17,552 bases of DNA from an uncultured Pseudomonadota bacterium. GTDB lineage: Bacteria; Lernaellota; Lernaellaia; Lernaellales; Lernaellaceae. Where the stretch lies: assembly GCA_937967875.1 (NCBI GenBank), contig CALBTQ010000796.1:1-17552 (forward strand), in the 5' to 3' direction. Shown in pieces: positions 9,405-16,820 of the stretch (position 1 is the first letter of the stretch; each line of letters begins with the position of its first letter). A program made the translations under genes and the position numbers. Under the pieces are notes generated by a model that was given only the letters and a program-made list of their open reading frames with translations, did not search any database and was not told the DNA's origin.

Positions 9405-9409
9405 CGGTC

Positions 9410-10348
9410 TCACTTTGCCAAGGTAGTAGGTTTCAACGCCTCCGCACCGGCCGCCGCGGCCGCACGCCGCAGGCCGCGATTGACCAGCAACAGGCCGGCG
9501 ACGATGAGCACCAACCCCGCCGCTTCGCGCCAGCCGACGGCCTCCCCCAGAAACAGCGCCGCCAAAGTCGCCGCCGACAACGGTTGCAACGTCGTGTAGC
9601 CGGCGACCAGCGAGGGCGAAGACTGGCGTACGGCCCAGGTGTTGAGCGCATAGTTGATCGTCGTGGGCACCAGGATGATGAAGACCATCCCCCACCAAAC
9701 CTTGCCCGGCGTCGCCGACCAGGAAAGCGCGCTCACCTGCGGCCAACTGACGATCAGCACACCCAGACCGCCGAAGAAAAACGCCCAGGCGGTTAAAGCC
9801 AACGGCGGCACCCGTTTGAGCACCGGACGCTGCAACACCAGAAAACCGGCATAACAAACGCTGTTGATCAACAACAAAATGTTTCCCAGGACTTTATCCT
9901 GACTCAGCGAAAAATTCAATGGATTGAGCATAATCAATGCGCCGGTCACGGCCAGCGCAATACCGCCGACCTGCACCAGCCGCAGGCGTTCGATGCCGAA
10001 GATCGCCGCGATGGCCACGGTGAACACGGGAATCGAAGGCATGATGATGCCTGCGTTGGTCGCGGTCGTGAACTTCAGCCCCATGATGAACAGCACTTGA
10101 TTGGCGAACACGCCCAGCAAACCGAGCAGCGCCAGGGTCGGCAATTCGCGCCCTTTCATCCGGAAGGGATTGCCTTCCAGCATCCAGGCCGTGGCGAACA
10201 ACAACGGCGTGGCGCACATCACGCGCAGACCGGCCACGCCCAGCGGCGGCAGGTAAGCCAGGACCGCCTTGCCGGTCACGTGGAACGCGCCGAACATCAC
10301 CTGGACGAACAACAAGGCGGCATGAACGCGCCAGTCAACGTGCTTCAT
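9410..10348 (-). CDS. EamA/DMT-superfamily transporter
   Basis: A 312-residue integral membrane protein with about ten hydrophobic helices arranged as two EamA repeats (roughly residues 8-140 and 155-290). Family-like features are the first-helix segment VQVMFGAFHVTGKAVLAYLPP, the repeat-1 end with helix GGIALAVTGALIML, and the repeat-2 segment YTTLQPLSAATLAALFLGEAV, which is typical of the penultimate helices in EamA proteins. The C-terminus is short and cytosolic-looking, rich in Arg/Ala. EamA proteins move metabolites such as amino acids or nucleotide sugars; the substrate here cannot be told. The start is the ATG at 10348, 5 bases after GGAG; an ATG at 10399 would add 17 non-family residues. 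The toroid protein gene follows after 5 bases, so the two probably form an operon. A TTGACG at 10404-10409 (minus strand) may be a -35, but no good -10 follows. Confidence 0.9.
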   Translation of the reverse strand: MKHVDWRVHAALLFVQVMFGAFHVTGKAVLAYLPPLGVAGLRVMCATPLLFATAWMLEGNPFRMKGRELPTLALLGLLGVFANQVLFIMGLKFTTATNAGIIMPSIPVFTVAIAAIFGIERLRLVQVGGIALAVTGALIMLNPLNFSLSQDKVLGNILLLINSVCYAGFLVLQRPVLKRVPPLALTAWAFFFGGLGVLIVSWPQVSALSWSATPGKVWWGMVFIILVPTTINYALNTWAVRQSSPSLVAGYTTLQPLSAATLAALFLGEAVGWREAAGLVLIVAGLLLVNRGLRRAAAAAGAEALKPTTLAK

Positions 10349-10427
10349 CGACTCTCCGGAAATCCAACTCGGGAAACGACACGTTGTCGCCTTCGCCATA
10401 GTTCGTCAAGAGCGACCGCCGCGTGCA

Positions 10428-10460
10428 TTAAAAGGAAAAGGGCGGGATGCGCCCGCCCTT
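10428..10460 (-). terminator. Intrinsic terminator after the four-Cys secreted protein gene
   Basis: A perfect 9-bp inverted repeat (10438-10446 with 10452-10460, GC-rich, 5-base loop) is followed on the minus strand by TTTTCCTTTT at 10439-10430. It lies about 20 bases after the stop at 10482 and ends the DsbA-peroxiredoxin transcript. No comparable T-run follows it on the plus strand. Confidence 0.85.
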
Positions 10461-10481
10461 ATAAACGACATGTCTTCGCGC

Positions 10482-10913
10482 TTAGTGCGGAGTATGGTCG
10501 CCCGACGGATTGTGATACGGATCGGCGCCTTCCGTCTGCATCTTGCCCGCCGATTCCTTCTTCTTCTTGCCTTCGTCGATGATGATCTTGCAGGCTTCGT
10601 CCATCTTGCGCGCTTCGTCTTCCATCTTCTGACCCTGTTCGATCAGACCGGCGCCCTCGGCGATCATCGCCTGGTCGCCCCAGACCATGCCGCGCTGCTT
10701 CAACTTACCGCCCTTGAGCTTCAGTTTCTGCGCCAGAGCGATCATATCCTGGCACTGGGCGCGCATTTTCTCGGCCGCGGAAACCATCTCGTCGCCGCAA
10801 TTGCCCAGTAATTTACACGCTTCATCGCGATCCATCTCCTCCTCGGCGTAAACCAGCGGAGCGATGAGCATCACGGCGATGATGACCAGTCCCAACCATT
10901 TGACCATTTTCAT
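10482..10913 (-). CDS. Small secreted helical protein with four cysteines, unknown function
   Basis: A 143-residue protein with a clear Sec signal peptide (Lys-rich start, hydrophobic core to about residue 22, cleavage after Val-Tyr-Ala at 23). The mature part is strongly helical and charged, rich in Met, Lys, Glu and Ala. It has four cysteines at residues 33, 39, 54 and 108 and a His-rich end (PYHNPSGDHTPH). Cysteine spacing suggests two disulfides, or metal binding assisted by the terminal His residues. I do not recognise a family. The ATG at 10913 has a strong GAGGAGGA ribosome site. The gene starts 32 bases after the DsbA-peroxiredoxin fusion stop and shares its promoter and terminator, so the two are probably co-expressed. 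A cysteine-containing periplasmic protein is a natural client or partner for a disulfide-exchange enzyme, but that link is inferred. Confidence 0.8.
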   Translation of the reverse strand: MKMVKWLGLVIIAVMLIAPLVYAEEEMDRDEACKLLGNCGDEMVSAAEKMRAQCQDMIALAQKLKLKGGKLKQRGMVWGDQAMIAEGAGLIEQGQKMEDEARKMDEACKIIIDEGKKKKESAGKMQTEGADPYHNPSGDHTPH

Positions 10914-10945
10914 GTTTGGCTCCTCCTCTCCCCAGCATCCGGGAG

Positions 10946-12136
10946 TCATTGAATTTTTTTCAACTCATCCAACAGGACATTGATGTCCGGTCGCGTGTTA
11001 ATGTCATGCACATCGATATAGCGGATTATCCCCTTTTTATCAATCACGATCACCGCGCGTTCGGAGACGCCGCTGGTGCGCAGCAGGCCGTAGGTCTGGG
11101 CCACCTTCCCGTGCGGGAAGAAGTCCGACGCCACCGGGAACCACAAAATGCCCATGGTCAACGACCAGGAGTACAACGTCGGGATGTTATCGACCGAAAT
11201 GCCGATAATCACCGTGTTCAGCTCGTCGAACTTGGCCTTGTTGTCATTGTACTCGGGCCACTGGGCGCTGCAGGCCGGCGTCCAGGCGGCGGGCACGAAC
11301 GACAACACGACGTTCTTCTTGCCCAGGTATTCCGACAGGCTTAGCGTCGCTCCCGGCGGGCCGAGCTTGGGCAGCGTGAAGTCCGGCGCCTTCTGTCCGA
11401 CCTTCACCTTGAGTTTGGAGTCCTGCGGCTTTTCCACCGGTACAGGGAAAATCATGTCCGGCGGCACGCGACCGGGCAGCGTTTTAGGCGCGGCTTCCTC
11501 GGTCGGTTTGGCCACGTCGGCCACCGGGCTCGGCACGTTTTTGGCCTTGAGCGCCTGGTTGATGTAATACCGGTAGGTATCGGCCTGCTTGCAGCCCTGC
11601 AGTTTCTGGCCGTTGATGAACAACGTGGGCGTGTATTCGAGCTCCAGGTCATCGACGGCCAGATAGAAATTCTTCTTGCGCAGCGGCCGGTGCGTGTTGT
11701 TTTTAATGTTCTCCGCCACCAATGTCGGATCGAGCCCCAGCTTCTTCGCATAGTTGAACAGGTAAGCCTGATCGACCTTGTTCTGATCGAGGTAAAGCTG
11801 GTAGTGAACTTCCCAGAATTTGTCCGGCGCCTTGTCCCACACAGTCATGGCGAACTCGGCGATCATGCCCGAATACGGCCCGACGATGTCCAGCGTCACC
11901 ACGGTGATGCTGATCAGGTCGCCGTATTCGCCCAGCACCTCGTGCAGAATCGGCTGCAGCTTGCGGCAGTGTCCGCATTGGTAATCGGAAAATTCGACGA
12001 TCTCGATCGGGGCGTCTTTCGCGCCCTTGGTCGGTCGTCCGCTCAGATCGTGTTCGAAAGCCAAGGCCGTGCCGCTGCCGAACGCAACCAACAAACAAAG
12101 CAGAAAAACACTGAGGAAATGATTGATAATTTTCAC
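10946..12136 (-). CDS. Secreted DsbA/thioredoxin_4-type oxidoreductase fused to an AhpC/TSA peroxiredoxin
   Basis: A 396-residue two-domain periplasmic redox protein. A signal peptide spans about residues 1-26 (cleavage after Thr-Ala-Leu-Ala). Domain 1 (about 30-195) is DsbA/thioredoxin_4-like: SDYQCGHCRKL gives the active-site pair Cys54/Cys57 and YTPTLFING gives the cis-Pro loop; one more Cys is at 182. A Pro-rich linker (about 200-235) follows. Domain 2 (about 238-396) is peroxiredoxin-like: VGQKAPDFTLP opening, peroxidatic motif AAWTPACSAQ with Cys289, and a SERAVIVIDKKGIIRY segment. Domain 2 has no other cysteine, so it is 1-Cys unless resolved by the DsbA domain. The start is the GTG at 12136, 8 bases after GAGG; the upstream in-frame GTG at 12145 lies directly on that site. 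It heads a two-gene operon with its own promoter. Predicted role: envelope thiol oxidation/reduction coupled to peroxide removal. Confidence 0.9.
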   Translation of the reverse strand: MKIINHFLSVFLLCLLVAFGSGTALAFEHDLSGRPTKGAKDAPIEIVEFSDYQCGHCRKLQPILHEVLGEYGDLISITVVTLDIVGPYSGMIAEFAMTVWDKAPDKFWEVHYQLYLDQNKVDQAYLFNYAKKLGLDPTLVAENIKNNTHRPLRKKNFYLAVDDLELEYTPTLFINGQKLQGCKQADTYRYYINQALKAKNVPSPVADVAKPTEEAAPKTLPGRVPPDMIFPVPVEKPQDSKLKVKVGQKAPDFTLPKLGPPGATLSLSEYLGKKNVVLSFVPAAWTPACSAQWPEYNDNKAKFDELNTVIIGISVDNIPTLYSWSLTMGILWFPVASDFFPHGKVAQTYGLLRTSGVSERAVIVIDKKGIIRYIDVHDINTRPDINVLLDELKKIQ

Positions 12137-12144
12137 TTTACACA

Positions 12145-12148
12145 CCTC
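12145..12148 (-). promoter_or_regulatory. Ribosome binding site fixing the GTG start at 12136
   Basis: GAGG on the minus strand is 8 bases before the GTG at 12136-12134. It overlaps the alternative GTG at 12145, which argues against that codon as a start. Confidence 0.65.
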
Positions 12149-12167
12149 GCCAATATTGTTTTATCTC

Positions 12168-12196
12168 ATCGTAAGTGACCCGGGATCGATTGTCAA
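12168..12196 (-). promoter_or_regulatory. Strong sigma-70-type promoter of the DsbA-peroxiredoxin operon
   Basis: On the minus strand a consensus TTGACA (12196-12191) is followed after 17 bases by TACGAT (12173-12168, 4 of 6 matches). Transcription would start near 12161, about 25 bases before the GTG. The -35 is flanked by a GATCG...CGATC inverted repeat (12185-12189 and 12199-12203) that could be an operator half-site pair; this is too short to be sure. It lies within 10-40 bases of the ArsA gene stop, and no terminator separates them. Confidence 0.65.
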
Positions 12197-12204
12197 AACG
12201 ATCT

Positions 12205-13341
12205 TCAAACGAGATTAGCGCCGACGCGCAGCAACGCCGACAGATCGTGCACGTCCTCGGCGAACGCCGGCACGCGATACACGCCCACTTGCTTGCGGCC
12301 GTGACGCAGGAATTTATCGATCGCCTCCGCATCGTCGCGCGTCATTCTAGCCTGGTCGACGGCGTTGCCGACCAGCGCGTCGATCGCCGGGGCGTACTTG
12401 CTGCAGCGCGCCATGATCCGCTCGCGCGCCGCGTTCGCCGCCGCAATGTACTCATCTCCGGGCGTCGGCCATTGATGCACGCGGTTGAAAACCACGGCGG
12501 CGGGCTTCATCTTTTCGCGCGTCAGGCGATCGTAGAAGAAGGCGGCCTCGTCGATGGCCGGATAGGCCGGGCTGGTCACCAGCACGAAGCCGGTCGACGG
12601 CGCGCCCAGCAGCTTCTTCACGTGCGCCGCGCGCGTTTTGAATCCGTCGTACATGCCGTCGAAAGCCAGAAAGAACTCGGCCAGGTCGGCCATCATTTCG
12701 TAGCCGGTGAAGCGTTCGAGCATTTTAAAAGCCATTGCCGCGCTGCGCTGGGCCATCGCCATGCCCATCTTCCCCGCCCTCATGCTCGGCTTGAGGAACC
12801 ACTGAATCACCTTGCCGTCGAGGAAATCGGCCATGCGCTTGGGCGCTTCGAGAAAATCCAGCGCGTGCTTGGTCGGCGGCGTGTCCACGACGATCACTTC
12901 GTAATCGCGCTCGGCCTGCACCTCGTAGAGCTTCTCCATCGCCATGTATTCCTGGCTGCCGGCGAGCGCGTCGGAAAGGTTCTGATAATAGTGGTTGTCC
13001 AGGATGCGCTCGGCCGCGTCCTTGTTGGGCGCGATGCGATAGATCAGCTCGTCGAAGGTGCGCTTGACGTCGAGCATCATGCCCCACAGCTCGCCCCGGG
13101 GCTCGACGCCCGCCTGCGTGAAGATCGCCGACTCGATGCGCGTTTCGGTGTTGTCCAACTCGACCAACCCCAGGCTGTTGGCCAGCCGCCGCGCCGGATC
13201 GATGGTCAGCACGAGGGTCTTTTTCCCCGCGATGGCCGCCTGCGTCGCCAGCGTGGCCGCGATGGTCGTCTTGCCTACGCCGCCGCTGCCGACGCACACG
13301 ACGATGCGTTTGTCCGCGATTTCCGGCAGGCGCGCGCTCAT
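12205..13341 (-). CDS. ArsA/GET3-family ATPase with GSGGVGKT P-loop
   Basis: A 378-residue soluble ATPase of the ArsA/GET3 (anion-transporting ATPase) branch of deviant-Walker P-loop proteins. The P-loop is GSGGVGKTT at residues 18-26: the 'signature' lysine of GKGGVGKT is replaced by Ser19. Switch I-like LTIDPARRLANSLG and switch II-like VVDTPPTKHALDFL follow. The GET3 CxxC zinc motif is not visible, so tail-anchored protein insertion is unlikely, and no arsenite cysteine triad or ars genes are seen. Its ATG overlaps the stop of the partner ATPase gene as ATGA (4 bases), which indicates coupled, probably equimolar, synthesis. Such tandem ArsA-like pairs occur in actinobacteria and some Deltaproteobacteria. 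A heterodimer is the natural inference. An in-frame upstream start at 14028 would only add shadow sequence from the partner gene. Cellular role unknown. Confidence 0.88.
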   Translation of the reverse strand: MSARLPEIADKRIVVCVGSGGVGKTTIAATLATQAAIAGKKTLVLTIDPARRLANSLGLVELDNTETRIESAIFTQAGVEPRGELWGMMLDVKRTFDELIYRIAPNKDAAERILDNHYYQNLSDALAGSQEYMAMEKLYEVQAERDYEVIVVDTPPTKHALDFLEAPKRMADFLDGKVIQWFLKPSMRAGKMGMAMAQRSAAMAFKMLERFTGYEMMADLAEFFLAFDGMYDGFKTRAAHVKKLLGAPSTGFVLVTSPAYPAIDEAAFFYDRLTREKMKPAAVVFNRVHQWPTPGDEYIAAANAARERIMARCSKYAPAIDALVGNAVDQARMTRDDAEAIDKFLRHGRKQVGVYRVPAFAEDVHDLSALLRVGANLV

Positions 13342-14315
13342 GATTTCCCCCGTGGAATCTGCTCGTCGAGCGACCGGGCGACCAGCGCCATCGATTCGCG
13401 ATCCAGCCGCGCGCCGGCCAGGTGCGGCACGGTGAGCACCGAACCGCCGATGCGTCGCCGAATCAGATCGCGGTAGTGCTGCGACAACGCGTGACGCGTC
13501 TCGCGCGTTTCCTTGGCCGCGAGCAACGGCTCCTTGCCGCCGGGCAGCGCCTTGCCCAGCGCGTTCATCGCGGCCGTGTCGGCCAGCAGTTGTTCGACGT
13601 AGGGCGCGGTGGCGCGGTCGGCCAGCGGCGTGGTGAAGGCGTTGACGATCGTCGCGCCGTAGGGAATCTGCAGCGAGTCCTTGGCGGCGGCGTGAATGTC
13701 CAAGACCTCGTTGACCGCCATTTCCTCGGGCAAGGTCACGCCCAGCAGCAGCGTGCGCGCCGGATCGAGCAGCAGCTTGCGCACGTTGAGCGTGTGGTGG
13801 CGGATCGGCCCGAAGCGCAGCGTGTTGAGGATGATTTGCGGCACGCGTAAAAAGCTGATGCCGTGGCCGGTGGCCGGCGCGTCGACGACGATCAGATCGT
13901 ACTTGGGCCGTTGCTGGTAGCCAACGGTCATCTGCTCCAGGTGCCAGATCTTGCCGACGGTGATCAGCTCGCGCCAACCCGGCGCGGCCTGGGTGAGGTA
14001 TTGGATGATCCGATTTTCCAAAAACCAATCGACGACCATGCGCACCTTGATCGCGCCCAGCAGGTATTCGTGCAGCGCCAGATACGGCTCGATGCGCAGC
14101 GTAAACAATCCCGCTTCCAGCTCGACGATCTCATAGGGCGCCAGCGGCCGGCCGAAAATCGGACCGACGTTGTCGACGTTGCCCAACTGCACGAGCATCA
14201 CGCGCAGGCCGCGTTCGCGCGCGGCCAGGGCCAGCGCCGTGGCGACGGTGGTTTTGCCCACCCCGCCCTTGCCGGTCACCAGCAACACGCGTCGATCAAA
14301 CAGGTTTCGGGCCAC
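13338..14315 (-). CDS. ArsA/GET3-family ATPase with canonical GKGGVGKT P-loop
   Basis: A 325-residue ATPase with the canonical deviant Walker A GKGGVGKTT at residues 15-23 and a switch II-like VVDAPATGHGISFL. The switch I region (VQLGNVDNVGPIFG) does not show the usual TDPA motif, so this member is divergent where its partner is conserved, and vice versa at the P-loop. No membrane segment or signal peptide is visible. The GTG start at 14315 has AGGAG 6 bases upstream, and the stop (TAG) of the upstream lipoprotein gene lies within that site. It is followed with a 4-base overlap by the second ATPase. MinD/ParA-type function is less likely because the HTR-like ArsA features and helical C-terminal region fit ArsA better. 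Function and cargo are unknown. Confidence 0.87.
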   Translation of the reverse strand: MARNLFDRRVLLVTGKGGVGKTTVATALALAARERGLRVMLVQLGNVDNVGPIFGRPLAPYEIVELEAGLFTLRIEPYLALHEYLLGAIKVRMVVDWFLENRIIQYLTQAAPGWRELITVGKIWHLEQMTVGYQQRPKYDLIVVDAPATGHGISFLRVPQIILNTLRFGPIRHHTLNVRKLLLDPARTLLLGVTLPEEMAVNEVLDIHAAAKDSLQIPYGATIVNAFTTPLADRATAPYVEQLLADTAAMNALGKALPGGKEPLLAAKETRETRHALSQHYRDLIRRRIGGSVLTVPHLAGARLDRESMALVARSLDEQIPRGKS

Positions 14316-14324
14316 GTCGGTCTC

Positions 14325-16820
14325 CTAGCGCGCGAGCGTCACTTCCACAATCACTTCATCGTTCGCCGCGATTTCCAGCGGCATGAGCGTCACCACGGTG
14401 CGGCCGTAATCGTTGACCTGCGCTTCGTACGCGCCGCCGGCCAAAGGCGTGCCGTCGACCGACACGCCCGACACCGCGCCGTCCAGCGGCACGGTCAGGT
14501 GCAGCGTAAAGGCCGCCTGCGCATCGGTCGTCAGGGTGATGGTCCGCCCGCCGCGATCGGGCTCCTCGACGCGCAACGCGAAGCGGCCGTCGCCGAAGGC
14601 CAGACCGTCGAGCGCGACGTACGGCCAGTCGGGCGGCAGATGCGGCGCGAGGCGCACCTCTTCGCCGGGCACGTCGACCTCCACGCCGGTCAGGTAGTAC
14701 AGGTAGGCGTGGCCCATGATGCCCGATTCCCAACTGCGGAAGCGTGCGGACACGTCGCTGACGAAACCGAAGGGCTCGCGCAGAATCGACAGATGCCCGT
14801 AATCGTCGGTAACCAGCGCCTCGTCGGTAAAGCCGGCGGGAGTGAAGAACTGTTCCCACATGGCGAAGGCCGCGTCGGCCTGCGGGTGGAACATCTTCAC
14901 GAGATTTATCAAATAATAACCATGACTCATTCCGCTTTGCACGCCGTCGTTCACGTGCGGAAAGATCATGTTGTAAATCGGATGCATGGGCGTGACCGCC
15001 GTGCCGTTCTCGCGGCCGAGGCGTTCGACCAGCGTTGCGAAATTCGCCACCACGTGCGGATCGTCCAGCGGCAGCGCGTCGAGCCAGATCGGAATGGCGC
15101 TGATGTCCTCGTAGGGCTGGTCCCACGGGTCCATCGTGGCGGTGTCGAGCATGATCGCGTACATTTGCTCGTCTTCCATCCAGTAGTCGTTTTCCAGGCA
15201 GGTCTTGAAATCGTCGACCATCTGCGTGAACAACGTTTGATCGTCCGTGTAGCCCAGCAGACCGGCCAGTTCGCCCATGAAGGTCGCGGCGCGGATCATG
15301 AAGTACGAGGAATACGCGCTGTACCATTCGGTGTCCGGCTCGTGCAACAGCCAGAAGCCGAAGGCGGCCTGCATGACGTCCTCAAAGGTTTCATCGGCGG
15401 AAAAATATTGCAGGCAATCGTCGATGATCACCTGATGCACCAGCGAATGTTTAAGCATGCCGTAAACCTCTTCCAGCCGGTCGAGATCGCCGGTCATGCG
15501 ATAGTACTTTTCGTATTCGAGCGGAATGTGGCTGGGGCTTTCGCAGCGCTGATGGCCATGCAGCGTGGGCAGGTTCTCCCAATCCGGCTGCGCCGGCGGG
15601 TCGGAAACATCCACGTCCAGCGGGATGGCGTTGGAGATGTTGCCGCGGACGACCACCGCAGCGAACATGTAATCGAGCATGTCGCGGAAATCGTCGTTCA
15701 GGCCGATGAGCGGATAGAACAAGGCCGGGCCGTAGGTGTCGCGCAGCCACATCAGCGAATACTGACTCATTTGCGCGACGCCGCCGCTGACGGCCTGGTT
15801 GACCTTGATCGCATAGGCGAGGCTGGGCAGCAGATCGTTGAACTTCGCGTCGGGCGAATCGATCGTGAGCATGCGCGAGCGCCACTGCTCCCACCAGGCG
15901 ACGGTGGCTTCCAGCAGCGCGTCGACGCCGGCGTCGGTGACGGCGGTGAACACATCCTCGGCGTGCTCGCCCTGCTCGCAAAACGCAAAGGGCAGCGTGA
16001 AGACGATCTCCTCACCCGGCGCCAGATCGCCCAGGGGCACGTACATATCGTTGAAGGCGCCGCCGGTCGTCGCGGTCAGTTCCAACGGCCGGGCGTTGAG
16101 CGTGCGCGATTCGTAATCCGGCTCGGCGAAGACGCCGTCGTCCATTTCGCCGAAGTTCGAGTCGAGCACGAAATTCAAGCCGGAGACGACTTGCTCACCG
16201 AGGTTGCGGACGATCCACACGTTGATCAGCGCCTGTTCGGTCAGCGTGTCGGCGGAATATTTGGGCGCGAAGCTGACGCCGGTCCATTCCAACAGGCCGT
16301 TGTCGGCTGTCGTGATGACGATCGGGGCGTTGCGCACGCGGCTTATCGATTGTTGCGTCGGCTGAATGTAGCCGTCGGGACCGGCCAGCCACGGCTCTTT
16401 GTCGGTGAACCACTTGTCGTTTTTCTGGTAGTTCGGTCCGCCGAGGTTGTGCCACGAGGCCAGCGGGTATTGATTGCCCAGGATGCCGAACACGCGCCCG
16501 TTGCCCACGCCGATCGCGCCGAGTTTGCGCGGCCACAGCGGCGCGGACATGTCGATGTCCTGCCGCCATTCCATGCGGTTTTGCAGGTACGGCCGGTCGC
16601 GCAGCCACTGCGGCAGATCCTCGATCGTCGTGTCGTCGTCGCCGGTATCGTCGTCGTCGTCGCCGGGCGTGGCGTCGTCGTCGTCGGTATCGTCGTCGTC
16701 GTCCGCGGAATCGTCGTCCGTCGCGTCGTCGTCGTCGTCGTTATCGTCATCGTCGTCGCCGCAAGCGACCACAAACAACAAAACGGCCAATAAAATCAGC
16801 CAAAGCGCCCGCGTGCGCAT
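14325..16820 (-). CDS. Poly-Asp lipoprotein with six-hairpin glycosidase-like architecture
   Basis: An 831-residue lipoprotein. The signal sequence ends in the lipobox Val-Val-Ala-Cys20; Gly at +2 argues against inner-membrane retention by the enterobacterial Lol rule. Residues 22-63 are an Asp-rich tether (Asp runs broken by N, A, T, S, P, G). The rest resembles a clan of (alpha/alpha)6-barrel glycosidases/phosphorylases: an N-terminal beta-sandwich (about 75-290), a helical connector, a barrel (about 315-715) with the aromatic-acid motif SLMWLRDTYG (Trp358, Asp361), and a C-terminal beta-sandwich. CESPSHIPLEYEKYYRMTGD and WESGIMGHAYLYYLTGVE are further barrel segments. Exact GH family and catalytic acids are not assignable by eye. 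It should sit on the cell surface or periplasmic face and process a glycan. The ATG at 16820 has GGGAGGG 5 bases upstream. The two ArsA-like ATPase genes follow after 9 bases. Confidence 0.82.
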   Translation of the reverse strand: MRTRALWLILLAVLLFVVACGDDDDDNDDDDDATDDDSADDDDDTDDDDATPGDDDDDTGDDDTTIEDLPQWLRDRPYLQNRMEWRQDIDMSAPLWPRKLGAIGVGNGRVFGILGNQYPLASWHNLGGPNYQKNDKWFTDKEPWLAGPDGYIQPTQQSISRVRNAPIVITTADNGLLEWTGVSFAPKYSADTLTEQALINVWIVRNLGEQVVSGLNFVLDSNFGEMDDGVFAEPDYESRTLNARPLELTATTGGAFNDMYVPLGDLAPGEEIVFTLPFAFCEQGEHAEDVFTAVTDAGVDALLEATVAWWEQWRSRMLTIDSPDAKFNDLLPSLAYAIKVNQAVSGGVAQMSQYSLMWLRDTYGPALFYPLIGLNDDFRDMLDYMFAAVVVRGNISNAIPLDVDVSDPPAQPDWENLPTLHGHQRCESPSHIPLEYEKYYRMTGDLDRLEEVYGMLKHSLVHQVIIDDCLQYFSADETFEDVMQAAFGFWLLHEPDTEWYSAYSSYFMIRAATFMGELAGLLGYTDDQTLFTQMVDDFKTCLENDYWMEDEQMYAIMLDTATMDPWDQPYEDISAIPIWLDALPLDDPHVVANFATLVERLGRENGTAVTPMHPIYNMIFPHVNDGVQSGMSHGYYLINLVKMFHPQADAAFAMWEQFFTPAGFTDEALVTDDYGHLSILREPFGFVSDVSARFRSWESGIMGHAYLYYLTGVEVDVPGEEVRLAPHLPPDWPYVALDGLAFGDGRFALRVEEPDRGGRTITLTTDAQAAFTLHLTVPLDGAVSGVSVDGTPLAGGAYEAQVNDYGRTVVTLMPLEIAANDEVIVEVTLAR
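16632..16757 (-). repeat. Low-complexity GAC/GAT tract encoding the Asp-rich tether of the glycosidase lipoprotein
   Basis: 42 codons, residues 22-63, are mostly GAC/GAT in runs of 3-5 separated by Asn, Ala, Thr, Ser, Pro or Gly. Length changes by slippage would stay in frame only in multiples of three. Confidence 0.85.

Noticed and set aside
9405..9857. A 151-residue N-terminal extension of the toroid protein
   Set aside because: It overlaps the transporter gene out of frame and its sequence is shadow-like. The ATG at 9404 starts a normal signal-anchor segment.
13342..14028. A 229-residue N-terminal extension of the second ArsA-like ATPase
   Set aside because: Shadow of the partner ATPase gene. 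The P-loop sits at its usual N-terminal place when the ATG at 13341 is used.
12205..14315. Arsenite efflux (arsA) or GET3 tail-anchored insertion role
   Set aside because: No arsB/arsR/arsD neighbours, no visible arsenite Cys triad and no GET3 CxxC zinc motif. Only family membership is supported.
13863..16793. A 976-codon open frame on the plus strand, opposite the glycosidase lipoprotein and an ATPase gene
   Set aside because: Antisense shadow from GC-rich codon use. Its translation is low-complexity His/Arg/Val/Gly-rich without domain motifs, while the minus strand has lipobox, ribosome sites and recognisable families.
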